Source: an uncultured SAR86 cluster bacterium
Lineage (GTDB): Bacteria > Pseudomonadota > Gammaproteobacteria > Magnimaribacterales > D2472
Reading direction: 5' to 3'
Length of the DNA stretch: 52,087 nt
NCBI GenBank assembly: GCA_902517425.1
Contig: CABYCI010000004.1
Coordinates: 1 to 52,087 of the forward strand
The notes beneath the pieces are model-generated. The model ran no database searches. It saw only the letters and a program-made list of their open reading frames with translations, and had not been told where the DNA came from. Positions 1-9,650 of the stretch are shown one piece after another. Every line of letters starts with the position of its first letter. Position 1 is the first letter of the stretch. The position numbers and the translations under genes were made by a program.

Positions 1-1331
1 AGAATACCAGTTTCACCCTTATTAATTTTATCAACAATTGTTCCTTTATTGTCAATTATAGCGGAAATTCCATCATTCGTTGCTCTAATTGTCCATCTAT
101 TATTTTCAATTGATCTAATTCTAGCAATACTTAAGTGCTGATATGGCCCAATTGAATTTCCAAACCAGGTATCATTTGAAACATTAATCATTAAAAGAGA
201 ACTTTTGTTCATTTTACGGACTGTATTAGGAAAAGCTATATCAAAACAAATAGGCGAAGCTATAGATATGTCTTTATTGATTTTTATATTTGGTTGATTC
301 TTGAGCCCATGTGAGACATTTGACATAGGTAGGTCGAAAAAATCTATTATTCCTCTCAAATTTTCAAAAAAAGGAATATATTCCCCAAATGGAACTAAAT
401 GGGTCTTTTTATAAGAATCCATCGTATTAATACTGTAAAACGTATTAAATACAGAATTATTATGATAATCCCAAGCACCCATAACTAGTTTCTCTGATTT
501 AGGTATTTTACTAAGAAATTTGCTAAATTTATCGGTCTTTATTGGGTATGGAAGCTCGGCTTCAGGTAAAACAATAATTTCAGAGCTTTTTGAGGCCAAC
601 GTTATCATACTGATAAGATTTTTTTCAATTTGATTATAATAATCCTTTTCATATTTCAAGAACGGATCTGAGGATGGTTGAATAATGGAAATCATAGTGC
701 CGTCTTTGATTTCATTTAATGATTTATAGTTTGGTATTAATGAGATTATTAGAATAAAAATAATTGAGAAGAAAACTTTTTTCTTATCATAAAATACAAC
801 CAAGCAAGTGCAGAAAATATAAATCAACAATGAGGCAGCTGTAACACCAAAAAGAGGATATATGTTCTGGGTTATAGTATCCAAATATATATTCCCTGGT
901 ATTAACCATGGAACTCCATTTAATAAATAATATCTGCTTAATTCGCTTATTACTAATAAGCTTGAAACAACTAATGTTGTTATATATTTACTTGTTATAT
1001 TAAGCTTTTCTAAATAGGTTTTTATAAGCAAGACAGGGCATGTGAAAACTATCGATAAGATTAATACCAAAGATACAAATATTGCAGAAGATAATAATAT
1101 ACTTGTCTCTCCATAATAGTAAACACTCACTATTATCCATGACATCCCAAATCCCCAATGTCCTAATCCCCATGAAATAACCTTCAAAAATCTACTATCT
1201 TTTTCATGAAGTAATATATTAATTAGGTATGCATAAGATATAAATATAAGGGGCTTAAACGAGAAGGGTGCAAATGCAAATATTCCAATCAGTCCAATAA
1301 TAAATGGGACTAAAAGATTTTTTATTTTCAT
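1..1331 (-). CDS. lnt: Apolipoprotein N-acyltransferase, C-terminus cut by window edge
   Basis: I translated this minus-strand frame myself; it is not in the ORF track because it has no stop inside the window. It should transfer an acyl chain from phospholipid to the N-terminal cysteine of lipoproteins at the inner membrane. The first half is a string of hydrophobic segments and the second half is a nitrilase-like domain. Visible family motifs are LPEAELP (catalytic Glu region) and SPICFDIAFP (catalytic Cys region, compare ICYEIAFP in E. coli), with VPFGEYIPF between them. The ATG overlaps the corC stop as ATGA, the usual corC-lnt arrangement. The last part of the protein lies beyond base 1. 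Identification is firm; the 3' end cannot be judged. Confidence 0.93.
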   Translation of the reverse strand, partial: MKIKNLLVPFIIGLIGIFAFAPFSFKPLIFISYAYLINILLHEKDSRFLKVISWGLGHWGFGMSWIIVSVYYYGETSILLSSAIFVSLVLILSIVFTCPVLLIKTYLEKLNITSKYITTLVVSSLLVISELSRYYLLNGVPWLIPGNIYLDTITQNIYPLFGVTAASLLIYIFCTCLVVFYDKKKVFFSIIFILIISLIPNYKSLNEIKDGTMISIIQPSSDPFLKYEKDYYNQIEKNLISMITLASKSSEIIVLPEAELPYPIKTDKFSKFLSKIPKSEKLVMGAWDYHNNSVFNTFYSINTMDSYKKTHLVPFGEYIPFFENLRGIIDFFDLPMSNVSHGLKNQPNIKINKDISIASPICFDIAFPNTVRKMNKSSLLMINVSNDTWFGNSIGPYQHLSIARIRSIENNRWTIRATNDGISAIIDNKGTIVDKINKGETGI

Positions 1332-2185
1332 GTAATCTTGCTTACTTTGAATGTCTTAATTCTTCTAGCATTAGTATCTGATACTTCAATAGATACATTT
1401 TCTAATGTAATTTTATCTCCAGTCTTTGGAAGAACTCCGAATTTAGATATAAATAGTCCTCCTAAGGTTTCAGCATCAATAGAAAGTGGGTCTATTTTAA
1501 GATTAAAAAAACTTATAAACTCCTCTAGTTCAATTTTAGCATCAACTCTGAAATTATTATCAGCTATTTCAATGATTTCATTTAAATCGACATCGTGTTC
1601 GTCCTCAATTTCACCAACTAATTCTTCTAAAATATCTTCAATTGTAATTAAGCCACATATGGTGCCATATTCATCAATCACCACTGCTAAATGAGACTTA
1701 TCTTCTTTAAATTCTTCTAATAAAGAATCAATTTTCTTAGTTTCTGGAACAACATTAAGGTCTCTTAGCATTTCACTAATGTCAAATTCTGTGGTGCCTT
1801 TAAATAATTTAGGCAAAATATCTTTAGCTAGAAGTATTCCTATGACTTCATTCCTTTCATTACCTAAAACTGGGTATCTTGAGTGTCCAGAATCAATGAT
1901 CTTTTCAATTATTTCGTTGGTATCTTCATCAACTTGTATTGTTACCATATCAACTCTTGGAATCATTATTTCCTTAGCAGTAATATCCCCTAATCTAATT
2001 GCTTTAGTAGCAATTGACTCGGCTTCCTTGTCGATCACATTTTGGTCAAGAGCATCCTTAAGGAAATCAGTAACTTCCGATACTGACTGAGTTTTTATAA
2101 AAAATGGATTTCTAAAATACTTTTTTAATCTACTAATAAGTCCCGACGGGGGCTTGCCTTCTTCATTGTTATGCTTTTCGTTCAT
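1328..2185 (-). CDS. corC: CorC/YbeX family CBS-domain protein
   Basis: The 285-residue protein has the standard soluble CorC layout: a short N-terminal region, two CBS domains (about residues 70-190, starting near MIPRVDMVTIQ) and a C-terminal transporter-associated (CorC_HlyC) domain ending near residue 280. Family members are linked to magnesium/cobalt efflux and, for YbeX, to ribosome-related phenotypes; the precise activity is not settled. It sits between ybeY and lnt, abutting ybeY with no spacing and overlapping lnt by four bases. That is the conserved gammaproteobacterial miaB-phoH-ybeY-corC-lnt operon and supports co-transcription. No membrane segment is seen, which separates it from the larger membrane-bound HlyC-type proteins. 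Confidence 0.93.
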   Translation of the reverse strand: MNEKHNNEEGKPPSGLISRLKKYFRNPFFIKTQSVSEVTDFLKDALDQNVIDKEAESIATKAIRLGDITAKEIMIPRVDMVTIQVDEDTNEIIEKIIDSGHSRYPVLGNERNEVIGILLAKDILPKLFKGTTEFDISEMLRDLNVVPETKKIDSLLEEFKEDKSHLAVVIDEYGTICGLITIEDILEELVGEIEDEHDVDLNEIIEIADNNFRVDAKIELEEFISFFNLKIDPLSIDAETLGGLFISKFGVLPKTGDKITLENVSIEVSDTNARRIKTFKVSKIT

Positions 2186-2638
2186 TTAATTATATGGGTC
2201 AGTAATGTTTAACTTATTTAACAAGGTCACTTCTTTTCTTTCCATAATATGTGCAACCTTATCATCTTCATGATCAAACCCTAATATATGATATATGCCA
2301 TGGATTAACATGTGAATCATATGATCATCAAAAGTTTTATTTTGTTCTCTGGATTCTTTAATAATATAGTCGTAATTAATTGCTATGTCTCCAAGGTTGC
2401 CAGTTATAGATTTAGAAATATCTTTGTTTGTGAAAGACAGAACATTGGTAGATGATTCTTTATTTCTAAAATGACTATTTAATTTTAACATTTCTTTGTC
2501 TTTTACAATTTTGACATTTATTGACACATCGCTATCAAAATATTCTTCTTTTGATACTAATTCAAATGCTAATATGAATTTATTAAGAAGATCTTCTTGA
2601 ATTTTGATGCCTTCCGCGCATATAACTTTTAGGGTCAT
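2186..2638 (-). CDS. ybeY: Endoribonuclease YbeY
   Basis: This is the metal-dependent RNase involved in 16S rRNA 3'-end maturation and ribosome quality control. The 150-residue length is normal for the family. The zinc-binding signature is intact: HGIYHILGFDH, giving His113, His117 and His123 in the HGxxHxxGxDH pattern. The conserved upstream motif TNVLSF is also present near residues 64-69. The gene is directly flanked by phoH upstream and corC downstream with no spacer on either side, so translation of the three is probably coupled. Confidence 0.95.
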   Translation of the reverse strand: MTLKVICAEGIKIQEDLLNKFILAFELVSKEEYFDSDVSINVKIVKDKEMLKLNSHFRNKESSTNVLSFTNKDISKSITGNLGDIAINYDYIIKESREQNKTFDDHMIHMLIHGIYHILGFDHEDDKVAHIMERKEVTLLNKLNITDPYN

Positions 2639-3598
2639 TTATAGTTTTGTTTTTTCTTCAAAATATTTATAAGCATCAATTATTTTTTTAACCAAAGGGT
2701 GTCTTACAACATCTTTAGAGGAAAAGTTTGTAAAACCTACTCCATCTGTGCCTTGGATTACTTCTATTGAGTGTGAGAGTCCAGATTTAATCTGTTTGGG
2801 TAAGTCAATCTGAGTAAGATCTCCATTAATAACTAAATTAGAGCCAAACCCCATTCTTGTTAATACCATTTTCATCTGTTCTTTAGTTGTGTTCTGACTT
2901 TCATCAACAATAATGAATGAATTATTTAATGTTCTTCCTCTCATGTATGCTAATGGAGCTATTTCAACAATTCCTTTAGCTAGAAGGCTTTCTGTTTTAT
3001 CGGTTCCTAACATCTCATACAGTGCATCATAAAGAGGGCGCAAATAAGGATCAACCTTCTGAGAAAGGTCGCCTGGTAAGAAACCAAGTTTTTCACCAGC
3101 CTCTACCGCCGGTCTAACGAGAATAATTCTATCAACTTTTTCTTTGAGTAAAGCATCAACAGCAGCCGCAACGGCCAGATAAGTTTTTCCAGTTCCCGCT
3201 GGCCCAATACCAAAATTAATTTCATAATTTTGAATACTTTCTAAATACTGACTTTGATTTTTACTTCTTGGAGCTATGATTTTTTTTGGTGTTTTTATCT
3301 TGATTTCTTTATTTAAGTTCATTCTGTCCTGATCATGTGTGCATAAATGAAGAGTCTCTTTTGTTATCTCATTTCCCTGTCCAGCTGTTTCATATAGACT
3401 CAACAAAGCATCTTTGGATAAATTTATATTATCTTCAGACCCAGAAATTTTAAGATTATTACCATTTTGAAATATCTTTACATCATACATTTTTTCTATG
3501 AATTTAAGATTTGAATTAAATTCACCTACAAACCTAATCATAATGTTTGCGTCCGATGGTTTTAATTCAAGATTAGTTAGGGAAGAGTCTTTGGACAT
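2639..3598 (-). CDS. phoH: PhoH-like ATPase (YbeZ)
   Basis: This is a PhoH-family P-loop NTPase that usually partners YbeY in RNA metabolism. The Walker A motif GPAGTGKT lies near residue 135, a Walker B-like VDESQN near residue 233 and the conserved stretch ILVRPAVEAGEKLGFLPGDL between them. An N-terminal KH-like region of about 100 residues precedes the ATPase core, as in YbeZ. The 319-residue length is close to the family norm (about 320-350). The start codon overlaps the miaB stop by one base and the gene ends directly at the ybeY start. PhoH proteins are named for phosphate-starvation control in E. coli, but this operon copy is the ribosome-linked type. Confidence 0.94.
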   Translation of the reverse strand: MSKDSSLTNLELKPSDANIMIRFVGEFNSNLKFIEKMYDVKIFQNGNNLKISGSEDNINLSKDALLSLYETAGQGNEITKETLHLCTHDQDRMNLNKEIKIKTPKKIIAPRSKNQSQYLESIQNYEINFGIGPAGTGKTYLAVAAAVDALLKEKVDRIILVRPAVEAGEKLGFLPGDLSQKVDPYLRPLYDALYEMLGTDKTESLLAKGIVEIAPLAYMRGRTLNNSFIIVDESQNTTKEQMKMVLTRMGFGSNLVINGDLTQIDLPKQIKSGLSHSIEVIQGTDGVGFTNFSSKDVVRHPLVKKIIDAYKYFEEKTKL

Positions 3599-4923
3599 TA
3601 ATTTTGTAAATTACCTCTTAAACAATTTGGTAGTGCTTCATTTATTTGAATATTAATCATCTGGCCAACTAAATCAATATCGTTAGATGAAAAATTAACA
3701 ATACGATTACAAATTGTTCTAGCTTGAAGCTGACCTGGATCTCTTTTTGATTGTCCATTTACAAGACAGTTCTGAACGGTACCAACTTTCTTTCTGCTAT
3801 ATCCGAATGATAGTTGGTTTAATCTATTCTGGAGAATATTCAATCTTTCTTTTTTCTCTTGCTGAGAAACATCATCTGGCATATCTGATGCGGTAGTATT
3901 TGGTCTGGGGCTATAGATAAAGCTAAATGACTCATCAAACTTAACTTCATTAATAATATTCATTGTTCCTTCAAAGTCCTCTATTGTTTCTCCTGGAAAT
4001 CCAACAATGAAATCAGAAGAAAAACTCATATCTGGTCTAACTGACTTTATTTTCTCAATTAGATGTAGATATTTTTCAACGTTGTATCTCCTTCTCATTA
4101 ATTTTAAAACTCTGTCAGACCCACTTTGTACAGGAAGATGAACGTGACTTACTAATTCTGGAACTCTATCGTAAACTTCAACTAAATCATCTTTAAATTC
4201 ATGAGGGTGGCTAGTTGTGTATCTTATCCTTTCTATATTCTCAATCTTGGCTGTTAGCTCAATTAACTTAGCAAGTGATGATTTTTCTCCTTTATATGTT
4301 CCTTTGAAATTATTAACATTCTGTCCAAGAAGATTAATTTCTCTTGTGCCTTTATCTGCTAGTGCAGAAATCTCATTAAGGATATCTTCAATAGTTCTAG
4401 AAACTTCATGACCTCTGGTTTTAGGGACAACGCAGAAAGAACAATATTTATTACAACCTTCAATTATTGATACAAAGGCAGAAGGTTCTCCTGTTCCTCG
4501 AATTGGAATATGTGAAAATTTTTCTAGTTTTGGAAAAGATATATCTACTTGATTGATATTTGTATTTTCTTTCTCATTATATAACTCTGGAAGCTTATGA
4601 AGAGTTTGAGGTCCAAACACTATATCTACCGCTGGGGCTCTTTTAATAATTTTTTCTCCCTCTTGAGAAGCTACACAGCCACCAATTGCAATTTTGAGAT
4701 TTGGATTTTTATCTTTAATTTTTCTCCATCTACCAATTTGATGAAAGACTCTTTCTTGAGCTTTCTCTCTGATTGAACATGTATTAAGAATAAGTAAATC
4801 TGCCTCTTCTTCGGTCTTAGCCATTTCAAAATCTTCTTTTTCTTCAAGTAAATCAAACATCTTTGCAGAATCATATTCATTCATCTGACAGCCGTGAGTT
4901 TTTATAAATAATTTTTTAGCCAT
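3598..4923 (-). CDS. miaB: tRNA-2-methylthio-N6-isopentenyladenosine methylthiotransferase MiaB
   Basis: This radical-SAM enzyme adds the 2-methylthio group to i6A37 of tRNAs. Domain order is typical: an N-terminal UPF0004 domain starting [12 protein letters not shown] with three cysteines for one Fe-S cluster (CQMN, NTCS and GGCVAS), a radical SAM core with the CNKYCSFC (CxxxCxxC) cluster motif near residue 160, and a C-terminal TRAM-like region. The 441-residue length matches the family. It appears to be the first gene of the minus operon running to lnt; a 58-bp gap separates it from the divergent DUF1820 gene and should hold its promoter. Confidence 0.96.
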   Translation of the reverse strand: MAKKLFIKTHGCQMNEYDSAKMFDLLEEKEDFEMAKTEEEADLLILNTCSIREKAQERVFHQIGRWRKIKDKNPNLKIAIGGCVASQEGEKIIKRAPAVDIVFGPQTLHKLPELYNEKENTNINQVDISFPKLEKFSHIPIRGTGEPSAFVSIIEGCNKYCSFCVVPKTRGHEVSRTIEDILNEISALADKGTREINLLGQNVNNFKGTYKGEKSSLAKLIELTAKIENIERIRYTTSHPHEFKDDLVEVYDRVPELVSHVHLPVQSGSDRVLKLMRRRYNVEKYLHLIEKIKSVRPDMSFSSDFIVGFPGETIEDFEGTMNIINEVKFDESFSFIYSPRPNTTASDMPDDVSQQEKKERLNILQNRLNQLSFGYSRKKVGTVQNCLVNGQSKRDPGQLQARTICNRIVNFSSNDIDLVGQMINIQINEALPNCLRGNLQN

Positions 4924-4981
4924 ATTAATTAGTATCTAAACTATAATTCTCAAATTAAATCCATATATATATCTAAGTATT

Positions 4982-5308
4982 ATGAAAACAAAAAGTGTTT
5001 ACAAGATAATTTTCGTTCAACTTGGTGAAATCTATGAAGTTTTTGCAAAACAAATATACCAAAGTGACATGTACGGTTTTATCGAGGTCGAAGAGTATAT
5101 CTTCAATAAGGATAAACAGCTAGTAGTTGATCCTAGCTCTGAAAAATTGAAAAACGAATTTTCAAAAGTAGAAAGAAGTTACATTCCTATTAATTCAGTC
5201 ATAAGAATCGATGAAGTTAACGAGACTGGCGAAGCAAAGATTAAGGAAAACAAAGGTCAAGTAAGCCCATTACCTTTAAACATCCAGCCATTCAATAAAA
5301 AAGATTGA
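4982..5308 (+). CDS. DUF1820 family protein
   Basis: This 108-residue protein has no membrane segment or signal peptide. It matches the DUF1820 family, known from Pseudomonas and relatives, by the patterns YKIIFVQLGEIYEVFA, QSDMYGFIEVEEY, LVVDPSSEKL and RSYIPINSVIRIDEV. I recall no established biochemical function. It is divergent from miaB and its stop lies one base before the convergent orn stop codon, so it is probably a single-gene transcript. Family assignment is from motif recall, not a search. Confidence 0.85.
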   Translation: MKTKSVYKIIFVQLGEIYEVFAKQIYQSDMYGFIEVEEYIFNKDKQLVVDPSSEKLKNEFSKVERSYIPINSVIRIDEVNETGEAKIKENKGQVSPLPLNIQPFNKKD

Positions 5309-5309
5309 T

Positions 5310-5858
5310 TTAATCTGGCATAAAAAGATTTTTATAAAATCTGAGTTCTTCGACTGACTCTTTAATATCTCCTAACGCTCTATGAGATCCTTTCTTTTCG
5401 TATACTTGTGCTTCATTCATCCATCTAACAGCAACCTCTTTAAATGAAGAGACGTCGATATGTCTGTAATTGAAGTATGCTTCTAGCCTCGGCATATATT
5501 TAGATAAAAACCTTCTATCATGCGACACGGTGTTACCACACATTGGAGAAACTTTTTCACCGACATACTTTGATACAAATTCTAAGGTTTCTATCTCAGC
5601 AACTTGTTCTGTGATGACACTTTTTTTTACTTCATCTATAAGTCCAGATGAACCATGTTGCTTTTGATTCCAGTCATCCATTCCATTTAATAGTACGTCC
5701 GATTGAGAGATAATAAGATTTGGTCCTTCAGCAATAATGTTTAAATTTGAATCTGTTATAAGCGTAGCAATTTCTATAATTTTTTCTTTATCAGGATCTA
5801 ATCCTGTCATTTCAAGATCGATCCAGATTAAGTTATCTCTTGATTGTAATGTTTTCAT
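5310..5858 (-). CDS. orn: Oligoribonuclease
   Basis: This 3'-5' exoribonuclease degrades the 2-5 nt RNAs, including pGpG, left by other nucleases. It belongs to the DEDDh superfamily. Exo I is WIDLEMTGLD (Asp and Glu near residues 13-15), the NTVSHDRRFL block is exo II, and HRALGDI near the C-terminus gives the catalytic His and Asp. The 182-residue length equals that of the E. coli enzyme. It is divergent from rsgA with only about 40 bp between starts; orn and rsgA are also neighbours in many gammaproteobacteria. Confidence 0.96.
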   Translation of the reverse strand: MKTLQSRDNLIWIDLEMTGLDPDKEKIIEIATLITDSNLNIIAEGPNLIISQSDVLLNGMDDWNQKQHGSSGLIDEVKKSVITEQVAEIETLEFVSKYVGEKVSPMCGNTVSHDRRFLSKYMPRLEAYFNYRHIDVSSFKEVAVRWMNEAQVYEKKGSHRALGDIKESVEELRFYKNLFMPD

Positions 5859-5899
5859 CTCTTCTTATAATCGCCTGTTTAGTGTATTTTGTTCTTATT

Positions 5900-6757
5900 A
5901 TGAAAAAAGTTCAAACTGGCCAAGTAATAGAATTCTATTCTAATAGCTGTCTTGTTAAAACAGAATCTGGAAAATTAAACTGTTTGGCAATCAAAAATAT
6001 AGTTGTCGGTGACTACGTTGAGGTAGAAATTATCCAAGATAGTAAAAAACATCTTGGAAATATTATCAAGGTTAAAAATAGATCTTCGGTCTTATCAAAA
6101 AAAAATGGTAACAAAGATAAGCTATTTGCAGCTAATATCACTCATGTTGGGATATTGGTTACGCCGGAGCCAAAAACATCGTCAGAGTTTATTGATAAAT
6201 GGATTCTAAAAGCTATTTTTTCAGGTATTGAGCCATTCATTATAAATAATAAGATTGATATAGATTCAGATCAGGAATATTTGGATAAACTTGCTATCTA
6301 TAAAGATATCAATATCAAGATAATAAGTTGCTCAGCAAAGTTTGGTGAAAACTTAGAGGTGCTACAACAATTTTTAGAAAGTAAATGTGTGTTATTTGTT
6401 GGAAATTCTGGAGCTGGGAAATCAACAGTTAGTTCGAAAGTTATTGGCCAAAAATTGAAAACAAATGAATTATCTAACAATCAAGGGGTTCATACTACCT
6501 CCGTATCCTCTTTGTATGAATTACCTAATAATATAAAAATAATTGATTCTCCTGGTATGCGTGATATTGAATTAGTTGAATATTCAAAAGGTAAAATAAT
6601 AAATGGATTTGTTGAAATACTAGAGTCATCAGAAAGCTGCAAATATAATGACTGTAATCATATTAATAATGATGGATGTAATGTTTACAAGGACTTAATG
6701 AATGGCGTTATAAGTAAAAGCAGATACAATAATTTCATAAAATTTAGAGATAATTGA
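5900..6757 (+). CDS. rsgA: Small ribosomal subunit biogenesis GTPase RsgA
   Basis: This circularly permuted GTPase acts late in 30S maturation. An OB-fold domain (residues about 1-60) is followed by the G motifs in permuted order: NNKID (G4), SCSAKFG (G5), GNSGAGKST (G1) and DSPGMRDI (G3). A C-terminal zinc region holds Cys, Cys, His and Cys (CKYNDCNH then GC). I prefer the ATG at 5900 (MKKVQTGQVIEF) over the ORF-track start at 5840, because the extra 20 residues are hydrophobic, fall inside the divergent orn gene and are not expected in RsgA. The resulting 285 residues are short against about 350 in E. coli, mainly from loss of the N-terminal extension. ubiE starts three bases downstream. 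Confidence 0.92.
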   Translation: MKKVQTGQVIEFYSNSCLVKTESGKLNCLAIKNIVVGDYVEVEIIQDSKKHLGNIIKVKNRSSVLSKKNGNKDKLFAANITHVGILVTPEPKTSSEFIDKWILKAIFSGIEPFIINNKIDIDSDQEYLDKLAIYKDINIKIISCSAKFGENLEVLQQFLESKCVLFVGNSGAGKSTVSSKVIGQKLKTNELSNNQGVHTTSVSSLYELPNNIKIIDSPGMRDIELVEYSKGKIINGFVEILESSESCKYNDCNHINNDGCNVYKDLMNGVISKSRYNNFIKFRDN

Positions 6758-6760
6758 TAT

Positions 6761-7501
6761 ATGAACAAAAAGACTCATTTTGGCTACCAAGAGGTAAAAG
6801 AATCTGAAAAAAGTAAATACGTAGGAGAGGTGTTTACTTCTGTTTCCAAAAACTATGACATTATGAATGATGCTATGTCTTTTGGTATGCATAGACTGTG
6901 GAAAAAAATTCTAGTTGAATTAGCTTCAGTCGGTAATGAAGATGTAATACTGGATATTGCGAGTGGGACTGGTGATATATCTAAGCTTATTTCTAAAGAA
7001 TATCCTAATACTAGTATCTTTATGAGTGATATTAACTATGAAATGTTAAGTGAGGGAAGGGACAGAGCGATAAATGAAAGCTTTGATAATAACTGCACTT
7101 TTTGTCAGCTCAGTGGTGAGATATTGCCTTTTAAGGATAATGCCTTTGATTTAATTACAGTCGGATTTGGTCTAAGAAATTTTACAAATAAAGAAAAGGG
7201 GCTTGAAGAAATGAAAAGGTGTCTAAAAAGAGATGGCAAACTTTTAATTCTTGAGTTTTCAAAACCAATCAATCCAACATTTTCAAAAATATATGATTGG
7301 TATTCTTTTAATATTCTTCCAAAACTGGGTTCAATTCTTGCTAATGATTCTGATAGTTACCAGTATCTTGCAGAGTCGATAAGAATGCATCCTGACCAAG
7401 AAAATCTTAAGAAGATGATTATTGAATCTGGCTTTAAAGAAGCAAAATTTTATAACTTACTAAATGGGATAGTTGCCATCCATATTGGAAGCAATGATTA
7501 A
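6761..7501 (+). CDS. ubiE: Ubiquinone/menaquinone biosynthesis C-methyltransferase UbiE
   Basis: This class I SAM-dependent methyltransferase performs the C-methylation step of ubiquinone (and, where present, menaquinone) synthesis. Motif I is ILDIASGTGDIS, and the family signatures VGFGLRNFTN and the N-terminal VFTSVSKNYDIMND are clear. The 246-residue length is normal (251 in E. coli). It starts three bases after rsgA and overlaps ubiJ by eight bases, leading the ubiE-ubiJ-ubiB block conserved across gammaproteobacteria. Confidence 0.96.
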   Translation: MNKKTHFGYQEVKESEKSKYVGEVFTSVSKNYDIMNDAMSFGMHRLWKKILVELASVGNEDVILDIASGTGDISKLISKEYPNTSIFMSDINYEMLSEGRDRAINESFDNNCTFCQLSGEILPFKDNAFDLITVGFGLRNFTNKEKGLEEMKRCLKRDGKLLILEFSKPINPTFSKIYDWYSFNILPKLGSILANDSDSYQYLAESIRMHPDQENLKKMIIESGFKEAKFYNLLNGIVAIHIGSND

Positions 7502-7994
7502 TATCAAAAGTGGTTTTAATAAACTGCTCAAAGATGTTGAAGAATCATCACCGAATTTAAAGAGCGCATTAAAGGAAATTGCTCCAATAGGCATTTGTAT
7601 TAGTATTGAAGGACATAAAAAGATTTATTTGATTATAGATGGTGATGATTCTGATATTACTTTTCAGCAACAAAATTATGATTTTGAAATAAAAGGAACC
7701 CTAATAGAGTTATTAAGAGTGCTTGCTTCAGGAAAGGTTAATAAAAATCTTATATATGGAGATTCTGAGCTTGCTATTGTGTTTTTTAATGCAATTTATA
7801 AATCAAATATTGATTTGATATATTTGATTGATAAATATTTTGGTAATTTAACAGCCGTATTTACCTATGCTATTGTAAATAAGATCTTTGGATCATCTGA
7901 AGTATACAGTGACGAAAAACAAAGAAAATTAAGGAAGCGACTGAGGGATGTCGCTATAAGAATAGATAGAATAGAGGCTCTGAAAAGTTCATGA
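7494..7994 (+). CDS. ubiJ: Ubiquinone biosynthesis accessory factor UbiJ (SCP2 domain)
   Basis: UbiJ is a lipid-binding scaffold of the soluble Ubi complex. The protein has an N-terminal SCP2-like domain (residues about 1-110, with the conserved strand ISIEGHKKIYLIIDG) and a charged helical C-terminus rich in Arg/Lys (KQRKLRKRLRDVAIRIDRIE). I chose ATG 7494 rather than the track start at 7473, because the earlier start lies deeper inside ubiE and adds non-family residues. This gives 166 residues, shorter than the roughly 200 of E. coli. Position between ubiE and ubiB is decisive, since sequence conservation in this family is weak. It overlaps ubiB as ATGA. Confidence 0.88.
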   Translation: MINIKSGFNKLLKDVEESSPNLKSALKEIAPIGICISIEGHKKIYLIIDGDDSDITFQQQNYDFEIKGTLIELLRVLASGKVNKNLIYGDSELAIVFFNAIYKSNIDLIYLIDKYFGNLTAVFTYAIVNKIFGSSEVYSDEKQRKLRKRLRDVAIRIDRIEALKSS

Positions 7995-9472
7995 ATTTTT
8001 TAATAGTGATATATGAATTGTTAAGAATGTCTGTAATAGGCATTAATAAGGGTATATTTTTAAACCCAAATGGTAAAAAATTAGCAAAATATTTAGAGTC
8101 TCTTGGTCCTATATTTACAAAATTTGGTCAATTGTTATCAACTAGAACAGATATTCTAGATTTTCAAACAGCTAAAGAACTAGAAAGCCTAACAGATAGT
8201 TGCAAACCATTTGATGTTTCAAAATTTAAAAAAATTGTTGAATCAGAGCTTGGAAACTCTATTGAAAATATATTTGATACTTTTGAAGAAACTCCATTAG
8301 CCGCTGCCTCGCTTGCACAAGTTCATGCTGCAAAACTAAAAAATGGAAATGAGGTTGTTATAAAAGTACTTCGTCCAAACATCGAAAAGAGTGTTAAAAA
8401 AAACCTACGGCTTCTAAAGGCTGCCGCAAGAATCTTTTCTTATATTTACAAAGATAGCTTTAGGCTAAAGCCAAATGAAGTCATAAGAGATTATGAAACA
8501 ACAATTCTTAAGGAACTTGATCTAAAGTTAGAAGCTTCTAACACCAATTTAACAAGGAAAAATTTTCTTGATTCAAGTGAACTATACATACCAGAGGTTT
8601 ATTGGGATCTTACAACTTCTGAGGTTATGGTTCTTGAAAAGATTGATGGCATCCCTTGCACAGATATTAAGCAGATAGAAGATCATGGAATAAATAAAAA
8701 AGCTCTAGCTGAGAATGGAGTTATGATTTTTCTTAATCAAGTCTTTAGAGATAATTTCTTTCATGCTGATATGCATCCAGGAAATATATTTGTTTCTAAA
8801 AAAAATCCAAGTGACCCAGGATATATTGCGATTGATTGCGCTATAACCGGTTCACTTTCAAATGATGAGAGGTATACATTAGCTAGAATGCTTCAGGCAG
8901 TCTTGAAGCAAAACTATAAATCTCTTGCAAACTTATTTATTACTTCTGGTTGGGTTAATGCTGACACCAATAACATAGAGCTTGAGAATACTCTTAGAGC
9001 TTGTTGCGAGCCAATCTTTGAAAAACCTTTATCAGAAATTGAGTTTGGCAAACTGCTCTTATATCTGTTTCAAAGCACCAGACAGTATGGATTGTCTCTC
9101 CAAACCTCTCTTGTTTTACTTCAAAAAACACTTATACATATAGAAGGTATGGGGCGACAAATATATCCAGAATTAGATTTCTGGGGTATAGCTGAACCTT
9201 ATCTAGATAATTGGTTAACTGAACAATTTAGCCCTCTTAAACTTAAAGATTATATTGTAGAAAATAAAGAAGATTTATTGTTCAAGGCATCAGAAGTTCC
9301 TGGGATAGTGTATGAAGCTTTAGATGAGTTACGAAGTTATTCAAAGAATAAAGAATCAAATGCAAAAAAGATTGAAGAACTAGAAGTTCAGTTGTCTAAT
9401 CAAAAATACCTCATTAGAGTTATTGGAATTGTTATAATAAGTACAATGGCTATCATAATGATAGTTTCATAG
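7991..9472 (+). CDS. ubiB: Ubiquinone biosynthesis ATPase/kinase-like protein UbiB
   Basis: UbiB is an atypical kinase-like (ADCK/COQ8) protein required for ubiquinone synthesis, with ATPase rather than protein-kinase activity in studied members. Diagnostic motifs are the KxGQ motif in [13 protein letters not shown], the alanine-rich loop [11 protein letters not shown], and the catalytic region [12 protein letters not shown] followed by AIDCAITG. Here the usual DFG-like motif is DCA, close to the family's DFG/DCG variation. A C-terminal hydrophobic stretch ([20 protein letters not shown]) anchors it in the membrane. The 493-residue length is slightly short of the 546 in E. coli. It is followed eight bases later by tatA. 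Confidence 0.95.
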   Translation: MNFLIVIYELLRMSVIGINKGIFLNPNGKKLAKYLESLGPIFTKFGQLLSTRTDILDFQTAKELESLTDSCKPFDVSKFKKIVESELGNSIENIFDTFEETPLAAASLAQVHAAKLKNGNEVVIKVLRPNIEKSVKKNLRLLKAAARIFSYIYKDSFRLKPNEVIRDYETTILKELDLKLEASNTNLTRKNFLDSSELYIPEVYWDLTTSEVMVLEKIDGIPCTDIKQIEDHGINKKALAENGVMIFLNQVFRDNFFHADMHPGNIFVSKKNPSDPGYIAIDCAITGSLSNDERYTLARMLQAVLKQNYKSLANLFITSGWVNADTNNIELENTLRACCEPIFEKPLSEIEFGKLLLYLFQSTRQYGLSLQTSLVLLQKTLIHIEGMGRQIYPELDFWGIAEPYLDNWLTEQFSPLKLKDYIVENKEDLLFKASEVPGIVYEALDELRSYSKNKESNAKKIEELEVQLSNQKYLIRVIGIVIISTMAIIMIVS

Positions 9473-9480
9473 GAGAAATT

Positions 9481-9648
9481 ATGGGCTTTGGCGGAATAAG
9501 TATTTGGCAGTTACTAATCATTTTAGTTGTTGTTTTTTTAATCTTTGGGAGTGGTAAATTAAAATCTCTTGGATCTGATCTTGGTTCAAGCATTAAGGGT
9601 TTTAAAAAAGCTGTCAAAGACGAAGAATCTAAAGAAAAAGAAGACTAA
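9481..9648 (+). CDS. tatA: Sec-independent translocase subunit TatA
   Basis: This gene is too short for the ORF track. The 55-residue product begins [20 protein letters not shown], the standard N-terminal membrane helix, then has the hinge [20 protein letters not shown] with the conserved FG and an amphipathic helix, and ends in a short acidic/basic tail. TatA forms the pore component that moves folded twin-arginine substrates across the inner membrane. AGGAGAAATT immediately upstream is a clear ribosome binding site. It is at the short end for TatA (E. coli 89 residues) because the tail is minimal. Confidence 0.95.
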   Translation: MGFGGISIWQLLIILVVVFLIFGSGKLKSLGSDLGSSIKGFKKAVKDEESKEKED

Positions 9649-9650
9649 AA

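Noticed and set aside
1338-1694. Plus-strand ORFs opposite corC (1338-1694 and 1779-2090)
   Set aside because: They are antisense to a well-conserved gene, serine-rich and low in complexity, and show no family motif.
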